Source: Sphingomonas sp. PP-F2F-A104-K0414 (GTDB taxonomy: Bacteria > Pseudomonadota > Alphaproteobacteria > Sphingomonadales > Sphingomonadaceae). From it: DNA of 64,000 nt. The notes under the pieces are model-generated. The model searched no databases and was not told the origin of the DNA. It worked only from the letters and a program-made list of their open reading frames with translations. Shown here in pieces: positions 51,606-60,963 of the stretch. The stretch covers positions 496,001 through 560,000 of the forward strand of contig NZ_SLYD01000003.1 of NCBI RefSeq assembly GCF_004340945.1, in the 5' to 3' direction. Each line of letters begins with the position of its first letter. The first letter of the stretch is position 1. A program made the translations under genes and the position numbers.

Positions 51606-54284
51606 ATGCCGAATACTGAACATAAGTTAGATAACGCGGTTGATCGCGCCCGCTTGTGGTCGCCTTTTCTATCGATGATCCTCGACCGTGAGCCGGTCAT
51701 CGCGCGATCGTTCGCGGCGGGACGTCTTGATCTGGGGTTGACGAGCGCCGAGCCCGATATGCCGGTCGCAAAACGGTTGAGGCTCGAACGGCGCGCGATG
51801 GCGCTCAACGTCGCCGTCGGTGATCTGGCGGGTGTGCTCGACCTCACCGCGGTGACAGGGGCGCTGACCCGCTTTGCCGACTATGCACTCGACACCGGGA
51901 TCCGTGCCGCGATCGAGGAGCGGACGCCCGGCGCCGAGCCGCTCGGCTTTACCGCGATCGCGCTCGGAAAGCAGGGTAGCGGCGAACTCAATTATTCGTC
52001 GGACATCGATCCGATCCTGCTGTTCGACCCCGCGACTCTGCCACGCAAACCGCGCGAGGAGCCCGAGCAAGCGGCGGTGCGGATCGGTAAGCGCGTCGTC
52101 GAGCTGCTCCAGGCGCGCGATGGCGACGGCTATGTCCTGCGCGTCGACCTCCGGTTGCGCCCCTCGCCCGAGATCACGCCGATCGTCCTGCCGGTGGAGG
52201 CGGCGATCGGCTATTACGAGGCGCAGGCGCTGCCGTGGGAGCGCGCCGCGTTCATCCGCGCGCGGGCTGCGGCGGGCGACGTCGCGCTCGGCCAACGGTT
52301 TCTCGATGCGATCCGGCCGTTCGTCTGGCGCCGCGCGCTCGATTTCGGGGCGATCGGCGAAATTCGCGGGATCTCTGCGCGGATCCGCGATCACCATTCG
52401 CAGGGGCAGGCGTTCGGCCCCGGCTATGACCTGAAGCGCGGGCGCGGCGGGATACGCGAGGCGGAGTTCTTCGCGCAGATCCACCAGCTGATTCACGGCG
52501 GGCGCGATCGGAGCGTCCGTGCGCCCGCGACTCGCGATGCGCTCGCGCGGCTGGCCGAGGCGGGCTGGATCGGCACCGACGAGTCGCAGGCGCTGATCGA
52601 CGGCTACACGTTGCTCCGGACGATCGAGCACCGCGTGCAGATGATCGACGATCGCCAGACTCATGCGCTGCCGACCGGGGAAGCGCTCGACCGCGTGGCA
52701 AAGCTGCACGGTCTGGAGGATGCGGGGGCGCTGCTGGCTCTGCTCGCGCCGCGGGTGGCGGAGACCGGGCGGATCTATGATGCGCTCGACGACACGGTGC
52801 GTCCTGCATTCTCGCACGACGCGGTGACGCTGGAGGCCGATCTCGCCGCTGCCGGGTTCGACGAGCCCGAGCCTGCGCGCCGTCGGATCGAGGCGTGGCG
52901 GGGCGGGGCCTATCCGGCGCTGCGCAGTCTGGCCGCGCGCGAGGCGCTAGAGGCGGTGTTGCCGACCCTCGTCATTGCGTTTGCGACCGCACCGGTGCCG
53001 CAGGCGGCATTGCTCCGGCTCGATGCACTGCTCGAACGCCTGCCGAGCGCGATCAACATCTTTCGTCTGCTGGAAGCGCGGCCGGGGCTGGCGACGTTAC
53101 TCGCCGCGATCCTCAGCCATGCGCCGACTCTCGCCGACGATCTTGGGCGACGACCGAACCTGCTCGACGGGCTGATCGACGCGACCGCGTTCGAGCCGGT
53201 CGGCGATATCGCTGCGCTGGAGGCGGCGATGCGCGCAGGCGAGGCCGGGGGCGATTACCAGGCCCGGCTCGATCATGTCCGCCGGGTGGTCGGTGAATTG
53301 CGGTTCGCGCTCGGCGCGCAGATCGTTGCGGGCGCGTCCGATCCGCTGCATGTCGCCGCCGGCTATGCGCGGGTGGCCGAGGCGGCGATCGGCGTGCTGG
53401 CGCGCGCGACGATCGACGAGTTCGCCAAGACGCATGGGGCGGTGCCGGGCAGCGAACTCGTCATTCTCGCGCTCGGGCGGATGGGCGGCGCGATGCTTAC
53501 GCACGCGTCCGATCTCGACCTGATCTATCTGTTCACCGGCGACTTCACGGCCGAGTCCGACGGGCCGAAACCGCTTGGCGCAACGCTGTATTACAACCGG
53601 CTCGCCCAGCGTGTGACCGCGGCGCTGTCGGTCGCGACCGCCGCCGGTCCGCTCTACCAGATCGACACGCGGTTGCGGCCGTCGGGCGGGCAGGGGCCGC
53701 TGGTCGTCACGCTCGACAGCTTCGCCCGCTACCAGCGCGAGGATGCGTGGACGTGGGAGCATATGGCGCTCACCCGGGCCCGCCCCGTGTTCGGCTCGCC
53801 GGACGCGCGCGCCGCGGTCGCGGAGATCGTGCGCGGGGTGCTCGAAGGCGATCGCCCGACCCGCGATGTCGTCGCGGAGGCCAAATCGATGCGCGCCGAC
53901 ATGGCGGCGCACAAGCCGCCCAAGGGACCGCTCGACGCCAAGCTTCTCCCCGGCGGTCTCGTCGACCTGGAGTTCGCGGTGCACGTCGTCCAGCTGGTCA
54001 ACCGCGCCGGGCTCGATCCCAATCTGGGCACCGCGATCGATCGGCTTACGACTAAAGGCCTCGCCCCGCCGACGTTGCGTGCGGCACATGACGTGCTGAC
54101 CCGGCTGCTGGTCACGCTGCGCCTAGTCGCGCCGGATGCTGCGCCGCCGGGTCACGCGACGGAAGAACTGATCGCGCGCGCGATTGGCGTCGCGGACTGG
54201 CCGGCGGTGGTTGCCACGCTCGAATCGACGCGGCAGGAGGTTCGCCGGTTCTGGACACAAGTGACGGGAGAGCATGATGGATGA
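51606..54284 (+). CDS. glnE: Glutamine synthetase adenylyltransferase/deadenylylase
   Basis: The protein has 892 residues and two nucleotidyltransferase domains. The N-terminal one has FTAIALGKQGSGELNYSSDID and the C-terminal one LVILALGRMGGAMLTHASDLDL, both with the G-x-D-x-D metal pattern. RGRGGIREAEFFAQIHQL lies between them. It adds or removes AMP on glutamine synthetase according to PII. The start used is the ATG before PNTEHK with GGGGTGG upstream; TTGGTT-N17-GATACT at 51551 is a possible promoter. The 3' end overlaps bcp by 11 bases. Confidence 0.94.
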   Translation: MPNTEHKLDNAVDRARLWSPFLSMILDREPVIARSFAAGRLDLGLTSAEPDMPVAKRLRLERRAMALNVAVGDLAGVLDLTAVTGALTRFADYALDTGIRAAIEERTPGAEPLGFTAIALGKQGSGELNYSSDIDPILLFDPATLPRKPREEPEQAAVRIGKRVVELLQARDGDGYVLRVDLRLRPSPEITPIVLPVEAAIGYYEAQALPWERAAFIRARAAAGDVALGQRFLDAIRPFVWRRALDFGAIGEIRGISARIRDHHSQGQAFGPGYDLKRGRGGIREAEFFAQIHQLIHGGRDRSVRAPATRDALARLAEAGWIGTDESQALIDGYTLLRTIEHRVQMIDDRQTHALPTGEALDRVAKLHGLEDAGALLALLAPRVAETGRIYDALDDTVRPAFSHDAVTLEADLAAAGFDEPEPARRRIEAWRGGAYPALRSLAAREALEAVLPTLVIAFATAPVPQAALLRLDALLERLPSAINIFRLLEARPGLATLLAAILSHAPTLADDLGRRPNLLDGLIDATAFEPVGDIAALEAAMRAGEAGGDYQARLDHVRRVVGELRFALGAQIVAGASDPLHVAAGYARVAEAAIGVLARATIDEFAKTHGAVPGSELVILALGRMGGAMLTHASDLDLIYLFTGDFTAESDGPKPLGATLYYNRLAQRVTAALSVATAAGPLYQIDTRLRPSGGQGPLVVTLDSFARYQREDAWTWEHMALTRARPVFGSPDARAAVAEIVRGVLEGDRPTRDVVAEAKSMRADMAAHKPPKGPLDAKLLPGGLVDLEFAVHVVQLVNRAGLDPNLGTAIDRLTTKGLAPPTLRAAHDVLTRLLVTLRLVAPDAAPPGHATEELIARAIGVADWPAVVATLESTRQEVRRFWTQVTGEHDG

Positions 54285-54729
54285 AGGCGCAAAGATCCCC
54301 GACGTGACGGTCACGATTGACGAAGCAGCCGTGTCGCTAGCGAGCCTGGGTGCGCCGCTCGTGGTGTATTTCTATCCGAAGGACGACACCTCGGGCTGCA
54401 CCACCGAAGCGAAGGACTTTTCCGCGCTTGCCGACGCGTTCGAGGCCGCGGGAGTGAAGGTCGTCGGCATCTCGAAGGACACGCCAGCCTCCCACGCAAA
54501 ATTCGCGGCCAAGCATGCGCTTACCGTGCAACTCGGCAGTGATGTCGACGGCGTCGCCTGCGAGGCGTTCGGCGTCTGGGTCGAGAAGGCGATGTACGGC
54601 AAGAAGTACATGGGGATCGAGCGCGCGACGTTCCTGTTCGGCGCCGACGGCACGCTCGCCAAGGTGTGGCGCAAGGTCCGCGTTCCGGGCCATGCCGACG
54701 CTGTGCTGGCAGCCGCAAAGGGGCTCTGA
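54274..54729 (+). CDS. bcp: Thioredoxin-dependent peroxiredoxin (Bcp/PrxQ)
   Basis: The 151-residue protein has a thioredoxin fold with VVYFYPKDDTSGCTTEAKDF, where the Cys is peroxidatic; the usual second Cys five residues later is replaced by Lys, so it is a 1-Cys-like form. FLFGADGTLAKVW and WVEKAMYGKKYMGIERATF are Bcp hallmarks. It reduces hydroperoxides. It is translationally linked to glnE by an 11-base overlap. Confidence 0.92.
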   Translation: MMDEGAKIPDVTVTIDEAAVSLASLGAPLVVYFYPKDDTSGCTTEAKDFSALADAFEAAGVKVVGISKDTPASHAKFAAKHALTVQLGSDVDGVACEAFGVWVEKAMYGKKYMGIERATFLFGADGTLAKVWRKVRVPGHADAVLAAAKGL

Positions 54730-54737
54730 AGACGTTT

Positions 54738-54779
54738 CCGTAAGGCCCCGGGATTCGCGGATATTCCGGCGCCTTACGG
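54738..54779 (+). terminator. Inverted repeat after bcp
   Basis: Perfect 9-bp arms CCGTAAGGC/GCCTTACGG with a 24-base loop, 9 bases after the bcp stop. There is no T-run, so termination is uncertain. Confidence 0.4.
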
Positions 54780-54988
54780 CATCGTTCCCAGCTAAGTGGT
54801 TTGATCCGCATCAACTCGCCGCATCAACCTGCCGCCCCGCCGCTAGAACGCCCGCGCGCCCTTGCCCGGAACGGCCGTATTTGGCCTAACTCCCTGTGTC
54901 TGGGGCGCGGAGGGGCTGCGAGTCAGGACAGAGTTTCGGTGCCGTCTGCTTTCACGCGAACGGCCCTGTATTTTTGTGTCGGGGACCA

Positions 54989-55768
54989 ATGGTCAAATTT
55001 ACCGCAGCAGCCATCGTGACGCGCTTCAAGGCCGCGTCCGTGACCGCCACATCATCCGTTTTCCGCCGGGTTGCCGGTGCCGCCGCAATGATCGCGCTAT
55101 CCGGCTTCGGCGTTGTCGCCCAGGCACAGGTCGCCACGTCGACCAACGGCGCGAAGTTGCACCATGTCGCAGCCACGGGTGGCCCGATGATCGCCGCCAA
55201 CACCGAGGAAGCCACCGCCGATCTCCGCGCGGACGCGCAGTTCCGCACGCTGTTCCAGACATGGAAGAAGCTCGACGCGACCCAGCAGGGCGTCATCGCG
55301 ATCCCGTCGGTCCAGCCGGTCCACTCGCTGTCCTTCACCAGCAATTTCGGGATCCGCTCGGATCCGTTCCGCGGCACCGCGGCGATGCATGCCGGCGTCG
55401 ATATTCCCGGCCCGGTCGGCACGCCGATCTACGCTACCGCCGACGGCATCATCGCGCACGCGGGTCGCCAGGGCGGCTATGGCAACATGGTCGAGATCAG
55501 CCACGGCAAGGGCATCGCGACGCGCTACGGTCATCTCTCGAAGATCCTCGTCGCCGACAACGCCCGCGTCACCCGCGGCCAGTTGATCGCGCTGATGGGC
55601 TCGACCGGCCGCTCGACCGGTTCGCATCTCCACTATGAAGTCCGCATCGACGGGCACGCGGTCAACCCGGTCCCGTTCCTGACCACCGCCGATTACCTGC
55701 TCGCCGCCCAGGACCGCTCGGTCAACGCGATCCCCGTCTCAACCGGCGGCCCCGCCGCACAGGACTAA
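54989..55768 (+). CDS. M23-family (LytM) peptidase, secreted
   Basis: The protein has 259 residues. A basic N-terminus and a hydrophobic segment (GAAAMIALSGFGVVAQAQV) suggest a signal peptide or anchor. The C-terminal LytM domain has TSNFGIRSDPFRGTAAMHAGVDI (zinc His and Asp) and GSTGRSTGSHLHYEVRIDG (His-x-His). It cleaves peptidoglycan cross-links. Its upstream 200 bases hold no clear regulatory site. Confidence 0.9.
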   Translation: MVKFTAAAIVTRFKAASVTATSSVFRRVAGAAAMIALSGFGVVAQAQVATSTNGAKLHHVAATGGPMIAANTEEATADLRADAQFRTLFQTWKKLDATQQGVIAIPSVQPVHSLSFTSNFGIRSDPFRGTAAMHAGVDIPGPVGTPIYATADGIIAHAGRQGGYGNMVEISHGKGIATRYGHLSKILVADNARVTRGQLIALMGSTGRSTGSHLHYEVRIDGHAVNPVPFLTTADYLLAAQDRSVNAIPVSTGGPAAQD

Positions 55769-55805
55769 TGCGGACGCAGGCGCACGCGACGATATAGGCC
55801 ACACC

Positions 55806-55947
55806 CCGTCATCCCGGCGAAAGCCGGGACCTCGACCCACGGGGACGGACTATCGTCCAGCACCCCCGTCATCCCAGCGAAAGCTGGGATCTCCCTCCCC
55901 AAGGACGGACCATCAGCATGAGATCCGAGCTTTCGCTGGGATGACGG
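55806..55947. repeat. Palindromic repeat array, family B (three arms)
   Basis: CCGTCATCCCGGCGAAAGCC (55806), CGTCATCCCAGCGAAAGCTG (55867) and the complementary GAGCTTTCGCTGGGATGACG (55927-55946). Tandem GACGGGTGAGGCAGCG units of about 16 bases follow at 55950-55980. The rest of the gap to 56120 holds only the erpA upstream region. Confidence 0.85.
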
Positions 55948-56120
55948 GCGAGGCAGCGGTGACGGGTGAGGCAGCGGTGACGGTTCCACGGACGGCGGCG
56001 GTCCTACAGGAAGAGGGCGGTCCCCCCAGGCGAGGCCGCAGTTTCACGGGCGAGGTGCAGGCCCACACCCCCGCAAACCCCGAGGTTGCCGCAAGTTACT
56101 CGACCTCCTATCTCCAAGCC

Positions 56121-56459
56121 ATGGCAACGCTGGTTCAAGACATCATCCTCACCCCCTCCGCAGCGGCGCGCGTCGCGGCGATCGCCATCAAGCAGGGGAA
56201 GCCGGCGATCCTGCGTCTGTCGGTCGACGGCGGCGGCTGTTCGGGGTTCCAGTACAAGTTCGGGTTCGCCGACTCGGTCGAATCCGACGACGTGATTGCC
56301 GAGCATGACGGCGTGAAGCTCGTCGTCGACAGCGTCAGCATCGACCTCGTCCGCGGCTGCGCGGTCGATTACGTCGAGTCGCTCGCCGGCGCCGCGTTCA
56401 AGGTCGAGAACCCCAACGCCGCCTCGGGTTGCGGCTGCGGCTCCAGCTTTTCGGTCTGA
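56121..56459 (+). CDS. erpA: A-type iron-sulfur carrier (ErpA/IscA family)
   Basis: The 112-residue protein has the three cluster-binding cysteines: LSVDGGGCSGFQYKFGF and the C-terminal NPNAASGCGCGSSFSV. The position of the motif and the SESDDVIAEHDGVKLVVDSVS stretch are those of ErpA-like carriers. It delivers [4Fe-4S] or [2Fe-2S] clusters to apoproteins. xthA follows after six bases, so the two are cotranscribed. Confidence 0.9.
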   Translation: MATLVQDIILTPSAAARVAAIAIKQGKPAILRLSVDGGGCSGFQYKFGFADSVESDDVIAEHDGVKLVVDSVSIDLVRGCAVDYVESLAGAAFKVENPNAASGCGCGSSFSV

Positions 56460-56465
56460 CGGTCC

Positions 56466-57236
56466 ATGAAAATCGTCACGTACAACGTCAACGGCATCAA
56501 GGCGCGGTTGCCGCGGTTGATAGAGTATCTCGTCGAGGCGCAGCCCGACATCGTCTGCCTTCAGGAGCTCAAGTCGAGCGACGACACTTTCCCGATCGCC
56601 GATATCGAAGCGGTCGGCTACGGCGCGGTGTGGCACGGCCAGAAGGCCTGGAACGGCGTCGCGATCCTCGCGAAAAGCGGCACGCCGGTGGTCCGCCAGC
56701 GCGGCCTCGACGGCGAACCCGAGGACGACCACAGCCGCTATATCGAAGCGGAAATAGATGGCCTGATCGTCGCTGCGTTGTATCTCCCCAACGGCAACCC
56801 GCAACCGGGGCCCAAATTCGACTACAAACTCCGCTGGATGGACCGCCTCGCCGACCGCGCACGCGTAATCTTGGCTGAAGAAAAGCCAGCGATCCTCGCA
56901 GGCGATTACAACGTCATCGCCAATGACGACGACACCTTCTCCGTCCGCGCGATGCAGGACGATGCGCTGATGCAACCCGAAAGCCGCGAGCATTACCGCG
57001 CGCTCGTCGCGCAGGGCTGGACCGACGCGCTTCGCACGCAATTCCCCAAGGGCGGCGTCTGGACGTTCTGGGATTACCAGGCCGGCGCGTGGCAGCGTGA
57101 TGCCGGGTTCCGCATCGATCACCTGTTGCTCAGCCCGCAGGCTGCCGACCGGATGATCGATGCCGGCGTCGACAAGGCCTATCGCGGCCGTGAAAAGGCC
57201 AGCGACCATGCACCGACATGGGTCCGGTTGCGATGA
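56466..57236 (+). CDS. xthA: Exodeoxyribonuclease III
   Basis: The 256-residue endonuclease/exonuclease/phosphatase-fold enzyme has ITYNVNGIKARLPRL-like MKIVTYNVNGIKARL, the catalytic Glu in IVCLQELKSSD, ILAGDYNVI (Asp, Asn) and the final KASDHAPTWVRL (Asp-His). It cuts at abasic sites in base-excision repair. It overlaps the next gene by four bases (ATGA). Confidence 0.93.
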   Translation: MKIVTYNVNGIKARLPRLIEYLVEAQPDIVCLQELKSSDDTFPIADIEAVGYGAVWHGQKAWNGVAILAKSGTPVVRQRGLDGEPEDDHSRYIEAEIDGLIVAALYLPNGNPQPGPKFDYKLRWMDRLADRARVILAEEKPAILAGDYNVIANDDDTFSVRAMQDDALMQPESREHYRALVAQGWTDALRTQFPKGGVWTFWDYQAGAWQRDAGFRIDHLLLSPQAADRMIDAGVDKAYRGREKASDHAPTWVRLR

Positions 57237-58027
57237 AGGCGCTATCGGTCGCTCTGCTGTCGTTCGCGGCACTGTATGCGACCAGCGCCAGCGCGCAGGA
57301 CCGCGAATATTGCCCTGAGCGGCCCGGGCTCGACACGCCCGCCTGCACGATCGCGCCGGGCAAGATTTCGGTCGAGACGTCGATCGCAGACTGGACGCGC
57401 GACGATCAGCACGGTTCGCGCGAGGACGACATCCTGTTCGGCGACACGCTGGTCCGCGTCGGCGTGAGCGATACGATCGAGGCGCGGATCGGCTGGACGC
57501 CGTTCGGGCATGACCGAAAACGCGACTCGACGGGCGTCGATACGGTCAACGGGGTCGGCGACGTGTCGCTCGGAATGAAGGCGAACCTGCTCAATCCGGA
57601 TGGCTCGGGAGTGTCGGTGTCGGTGCTGCCGTTCGTGACGCTGCCGGTCGGACGGTCTTCGATCGGTGCAGGCGACTGGGGTGCGGGGTTTCTTGTGCCG
57701 CTGACCTACGAACTGTCGGACACGGTCTCGCTCGATCTGACACCGGAGATCGACGCGGCAGTCGATCAGGACGGCAATGGCCGGCATCTGGCCTACAGCT
57801 CAACCGCGGGCCTGGCGTTCAAGGTCGCGAAGGATTTCACGCTTACCGGCGAAGTGCAGGCATTGCGCGACAACGATCCCGACCAGCACGCGACGCAGGC
57901 GCTCGCCGCGCTGTCGCTGGCGTGGATGGCGAATGACGATCTCCAGCTCGACATCCTCGGCGCGGCGGGGCTCAACGACGACACCCCGGATGCGCGGGTG
58001 TATGCCGGAATATCGCGGCGGTTCTAG
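57233..58027 (+). CDS. Outer-membrane beta-barrel-like protein (transporter family)
   Basis: The protein has 264 residues with a signal peptide (MKALSVALLSFAALYATSASAQ). Alternating beta-strand patterns (ISVETSIADWT, DTIEARIGWTPFG, VSVSVLPFVTLPVG, TVSLDLTPEID) end with aromatic SRRF, typical of an outer-membrane protein. It resembles the 'transporter' family named after phenol-degradation gene products. The substrate is unknown. It overlaps xthA and abuts the next gene. Confidence 0.7.
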   Translation: MKALSVALLSFAALYATSASAQDREYCPERPGLDTPACTIAPGKISVETSIADWTRDDQHGSREDDILFGDTLVRVGVSDTIEARIGWTPFGHDRKRDSTGVDTVNGVGDVSLGMKANLLNPDGSGVSVSVLPFVTLPVGRSSIGAGDWGAGFLVPLTYELSDTVSLDLTPEIDAAVDQDGNGRHLAYSSTAGLAFKVAKDFTLTGEVQALRDNDPDQHATQALAALSLAWMANDDLQLDILGAAGLNDDTPDARVYAGISRRF

Positions 58028-58354
58028 ATGCTGGCCGGCCTGTTCCTGCTCCAAGCGGTAGCCGGGCCGCCGCTTCCGCCGGAACTGCGCAAGCGCGTCG
58101 CGCGTGCGACGATGCCGTGTCCGGTGCACACCGATCCCGATGGTGAGATCGTCGTCTGCGCGCGACCGACCGACCAGCGGCTCGCCAAGCTTCCCGAGCC
58201 GGTCCAGCCACCGCCCTTCGATCCGCTGTCGTTCCGCCTGCCCGGGGGCGGCAAGGGCAACGTCCACGCGATTCGTACCGAACTGCCCGGTGCGGTCGGG
58301 CAGGGGGGCGCGGTAACGCTGAAGATGCCGTTCGGCAGGGGGAAGCGGGAGTAG
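58028..58354 (+). CDS. Hypothetical protein with hydrophobic N-terminus
   Basis: The 108-residue protein begins directly after the stop of the barrel gene. The N-terminus MLAGLFLLQAVAGPPLPPEL could be a short signal peptide. One Cys pair (MPCPVH and VVCARP) may form a disulfide. The rest is Pro- and Gly-rich (LPEPVQPPPFDPLSFRLPGGG). No family is recognised. A family A palindrome follows. Confidence 0.6.
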   Translation: MLAGLFLLQAVAGPPLPPELRKRVARATMPCPVHTDPDGEIVVCARPTDQRLAKLPEPVQPPPFDPLSFRLPGGGKGNVHAIRTELPGAVGQGGAVTLKMPFGRGKRE

Positions 58355-58365
58355 CGCGTACACCC

Positions 58366-58457
58366 CCTTCCGTCATCCTGACGAAAGTCAGGACCTAGAG
58401 CCAAACGGGGCAGTGTTCGGTACCATGGGTCCTGACTTTCGTCAGGATGACGGAAGG
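58366..58457. repeat. Palindromic repeat, family A
   Basis: CCTTCCGTCATCCTGACG and CGTCAGGATGACGGAAGG arms, enclosing GAAAGTCAGGACC and its complement. It lies between two convergent genes. Confidence 0.9.
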
Positions 58458-58472
58458 TGAGGTGCAGCCCCC

Positions 58473-59624
58473 CTACAGTGTCCGTTCGTACACCTGATAC
58501 ACCTTGTTCACCCGGCTCTCGATCGTCTCGGCGATCGAGCGCATCCCCTGGTTGTCGTCGAGGATCCAGCCGATCTCGGCCCGGCTCGCACCATAATTCG
58601 CGACCGATGCACGGCGGATATACTCGATCATCATGAAGGCTAGCTGGCTCGCCATCCGCGACGCCTGAAGTTCCTTCACCACCCCCATCAGCGGCACGCG
58701 TACCGTCCGCACCTTGGGTTTGCGCAACCACCACAAGAGTTTGGCCCAGCCGAACGGGAGCAGGCTGCCGTTCAGCGGCTTGATCGCCTCGTTCAGGTCG
58801 GGAAGCGTGATCATGAACGCGACCGGCTTGCCGTCCAGTTCGGCGATGCGGATCAGGTCGTTGAAGACGATCGGCTTCAGCTTCACGCCGACGTCCTTGA
58901 TCTCGGGCGGGGTGAGCGGCACGAACCCCCAATTGTCCTTCCACGCATCGTTGAGGATCGCGAGGATGATGGCCGCCTCCTCCTCGAACTTGGTCTTGTC
59001 GACGTTGCGAACGGTGATCCGCGCGTTCTTCTCGCCCGACTTGATGATGCGTTGGACGATCGGCGGGAACTGCTTCGTGACGTCGACCTCATAGGTCATC
59101 AGCTGCTTGATCGGGCGATACTGCACCCATTCGATCCAGCCGCGATATTCGCGCTTGGCGTGGCCCATCATGATCGTCGGCGGATGATCGTAACCGTCGA
59201 TCAGCAGCCCCGGCTCCTCCCAGATCGACATGCTGATCGGCCCCATCGCGCGCGTCATGCCCTGTTCGCGCAGCCACGCTTCGGCGCGCGCGAGCAGCGC
59301 CTGGAAGATGTCCTGCCGCTCCGCCTCCATCAGCCCCCATTGGCCGACGCCGGGGCCGAAGCCCTGTTCGGGCGGCATCGTCAGCGCTAGCGTATCGATA
59401 TGCGCGGAGATGCGCCCGACCACGCGGCCATCCTCCTCGGCGAGGAACAATTGCGCCTTGGCATGGCTGAACCAGCCATTCTTCTCAGGCGTGATCAGCC
59501 CCAGCGCCTCGGACTTCAGCGGCGGGACCCAGTTGGGATCGTCCGCGTAGAGGCGAAACGGCAGGTCGATGAAGATCTTCCGGTCTTTCTTCGTCTCGAC
59601 CGGACGGATCGTAAGCTTGGCCAT
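58473..59624 (-). CDS. GNAT-fold N-acyltransferase-like protein
   Basis: The 383-residue protein starts AKLTIRPVETKKDRKIFIDLPFRLYADDPNWVPPL, a motif shared by a conserved group of large GNAT-like proteins. GRVVGRISAHIDTLAL is the first acetyl-CoA-domain strand pair, and ITLPDLNEAIKPLNGSLLPFGWAKLLW the second half. The substrate is unknown. GGGAACGACAC precedes the ATG. The longer upstream frame looks non-coding. Confidence 0.75.
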   Translation of the reverse strand: MAKLTIRPVETKKDRKIFIDLPFRLYADDPNWVPPLKSEALGLITPEKNGWFSHAKAQLFLAEEDGRVVGRISAHIDTLALTMPPEQGFGPGVGQWGLMEAERQDIFQALLARAEAWLREQGMTRAMGPISMSIWEEPGLLIDGYDHPPTIMMGHAKREYRGWIEWVQYRPIKQLMTYEVDVTKQFPPIVQRIIKSGEKNARITVRNVDKTKFEEEAAIILAILNDAWKDNWGFVPLTPPEIKDVGVKLKPIVFNDLIRIAELDGKPVAFMITLPDLNEAIKPLNGSLLPFGWAKLLWWLRKPKVRTVRVPLMGVVKELQASRMASQLAFMMIEYIRRASVANYGASRAEIGWILDDNQGMRSIAETIESRVNKVYQVYERTL

Positions 59625-59785
59625 GTGTCGTTCCCGAAAGCGCAGTCGAGCGTGTCTAGCCAGCGATGCCGACAAAGGCGAGTACATGCGTTATCGGTCT
59701 TGCCTGTCACGGTGATCGCGTTTCCTCCGCGGGTGGGCAGGCCGACAACCTGTAAATGCCACGCTGCAGCCATTATCTTCGGGCA

Positions 59786-60886
59786 ATGGATATGCCCATG
59801 GACACATCGCTCAGCCTCGCCCGCGGCACGGCCGCTCCCGTTCCGCCGGCCGGCGTCGTGCGCGTTGCCGATGACAAGGCGATGCTGCGTGCCGCCGCCG
59901 ACCTGACGCGCGACCTCGTGAAGCCGCGGCCCGCGGTGTATTGGGGTGACCTGATCGCGTCGATGGTGCTGGGCTATGGCGCGCTGTTCGTAGCGGCAAC
60001 GAGCGACTCGACGGCGGTCGCGGTGATCGGCGCGATCGTGTCCGTGCTCTGCTTGTATCGCGGGCTGAGCTTCATCCACGAAGTCAGCCACATGAAGCAT
60101 GCGTCGGTGCCGAACTTCCGGCTCGGCTGGAACATTCTGGTCGGCGTGCCGATGATGACGCCGTCGTTCATGTATGAGGGCGTGCACAACCTCCACCATG
60201 CCAAGACGCGTTATGGCACGGTCGAAGATCCCGAATATCTGCCGCTCGCGCTGATGAAGCCGTGGACGTTGCCGCTGTTCATCGTCGTGTCCGCACTGGC
60301 GCCAATCGCGCTGATTGTCCGGTTCGCGATCCTGTCGCCGTTGTCGCTGCTGTCGCCGAAGCTGCGGACGATGATCGTCGAGCGCTATTCGGCGCTTGCG
60401 ATCAACCCTCAGTTCCGCCGTCGCGCGCCCGAGGGCGAGGCGAAGACCTATTGGAACCGCCTCGAGATCGCGGCGAGCCTGTGGGCGATCACGCTGATCG
60501 CAATTACGGTGACGGGCGTGCTGCCTTTGCGTGCGTTCCTGACGATCCTCGGCGTGGCGTCGGCGTTCGCAGTGCTCAACCAGGTCCGCACCTTGGTGGC
60601 GCATCTTTGGGAGAATGACGGCGAGCCGATGACGGTGACCGCGCAGTATCTCGACACGGTCAACGTGCCGCCGCCGGCGTTGCTGCCCGCGCTGTGGGCG
60701 CCTGTCGGTCTGCGCTATCATGCGCTGCATCACCTGCTACCAGGACTGCCATATCACGCGCTCGGTGAGGCACATCGGCGGATTTCGGCGGAGCTGGATG
60801 CGATGTCGCCGTATCACAAGGCGAGCTATCCGGGACTGCCGGGGCTGGTGAGCAAGATCGCCCGCAGCACGATGGTTAGGCGCTAG
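59786..60886 (+). CDS. Fatty acid desaturase family protein
   Basis: The protein has 366 residues from the second ATG. The three His boxes of membrane di-iron desaturases are present: SFIHEVSHMKH, GVHNLHHAKTRYG and RYHALHHLLPGLPYH. There are four hydrophobic segments (for example GDLIASMVLGYGALFVAAT and LFIVVSALAPIALIVRFAIL). It inserts a double bond or hydroxylates acyl chains at the inner membrane. The substrate is not predictable. ATGs at 59756 and 59798 are other possible starts. Confidence 0.88.
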   Translation: MDMPMDTSLSLARGTAAPVPPAGVVRVADDKAMLRAAADLTRDLVKPRPAVYWGDLIASMVLGYGALFVAATSDSTAVAVIGAIVSVLCLYRGLSFIHEVSHMKHASVPNFRLGWNILVGVPMMTPSFMYEGVHNLHHAKTRYGTVEDPEYLPLALMKPWTLPLFIVVSALAPIALIVRFAILSPLSLLSPKLRTMIVERYSALAINPQFRRRAPEGEAKTYWNRLEIAASLWAITLIAITVTGVLPLRAFLTILGVASAFAVLNQVRTLVAHLWENDGEPMTVTAQYLDTVNVPPPALLPALWAPVGLRYHALHHLLPGLPYHALGEAHRRISAELDAMSPYHKASYPGLPGLVSKIARSTMVRR

Positions 60887-60898
60887 GAGAAAGTGTGT

Positions 60899-60951
60899 GT
60901 TCCCCCGCGGAGGCGGGGGTCCAGACTGGGCTCCCGCCTTCGCGGGGGAAC
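60899..60951. repeat. Palindromic repeat, family D
   Basis: GTTCCCCCGCGGAGGCGGG and CCCGCCTTCGCGGGGGAAC arms, with TCCAGACTGGG in the loop. It lies between the convergent desaturase and lptG genes. Confidence 0.9.
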
Positions 60952-60963
60952 AAGGTCTTCGGT

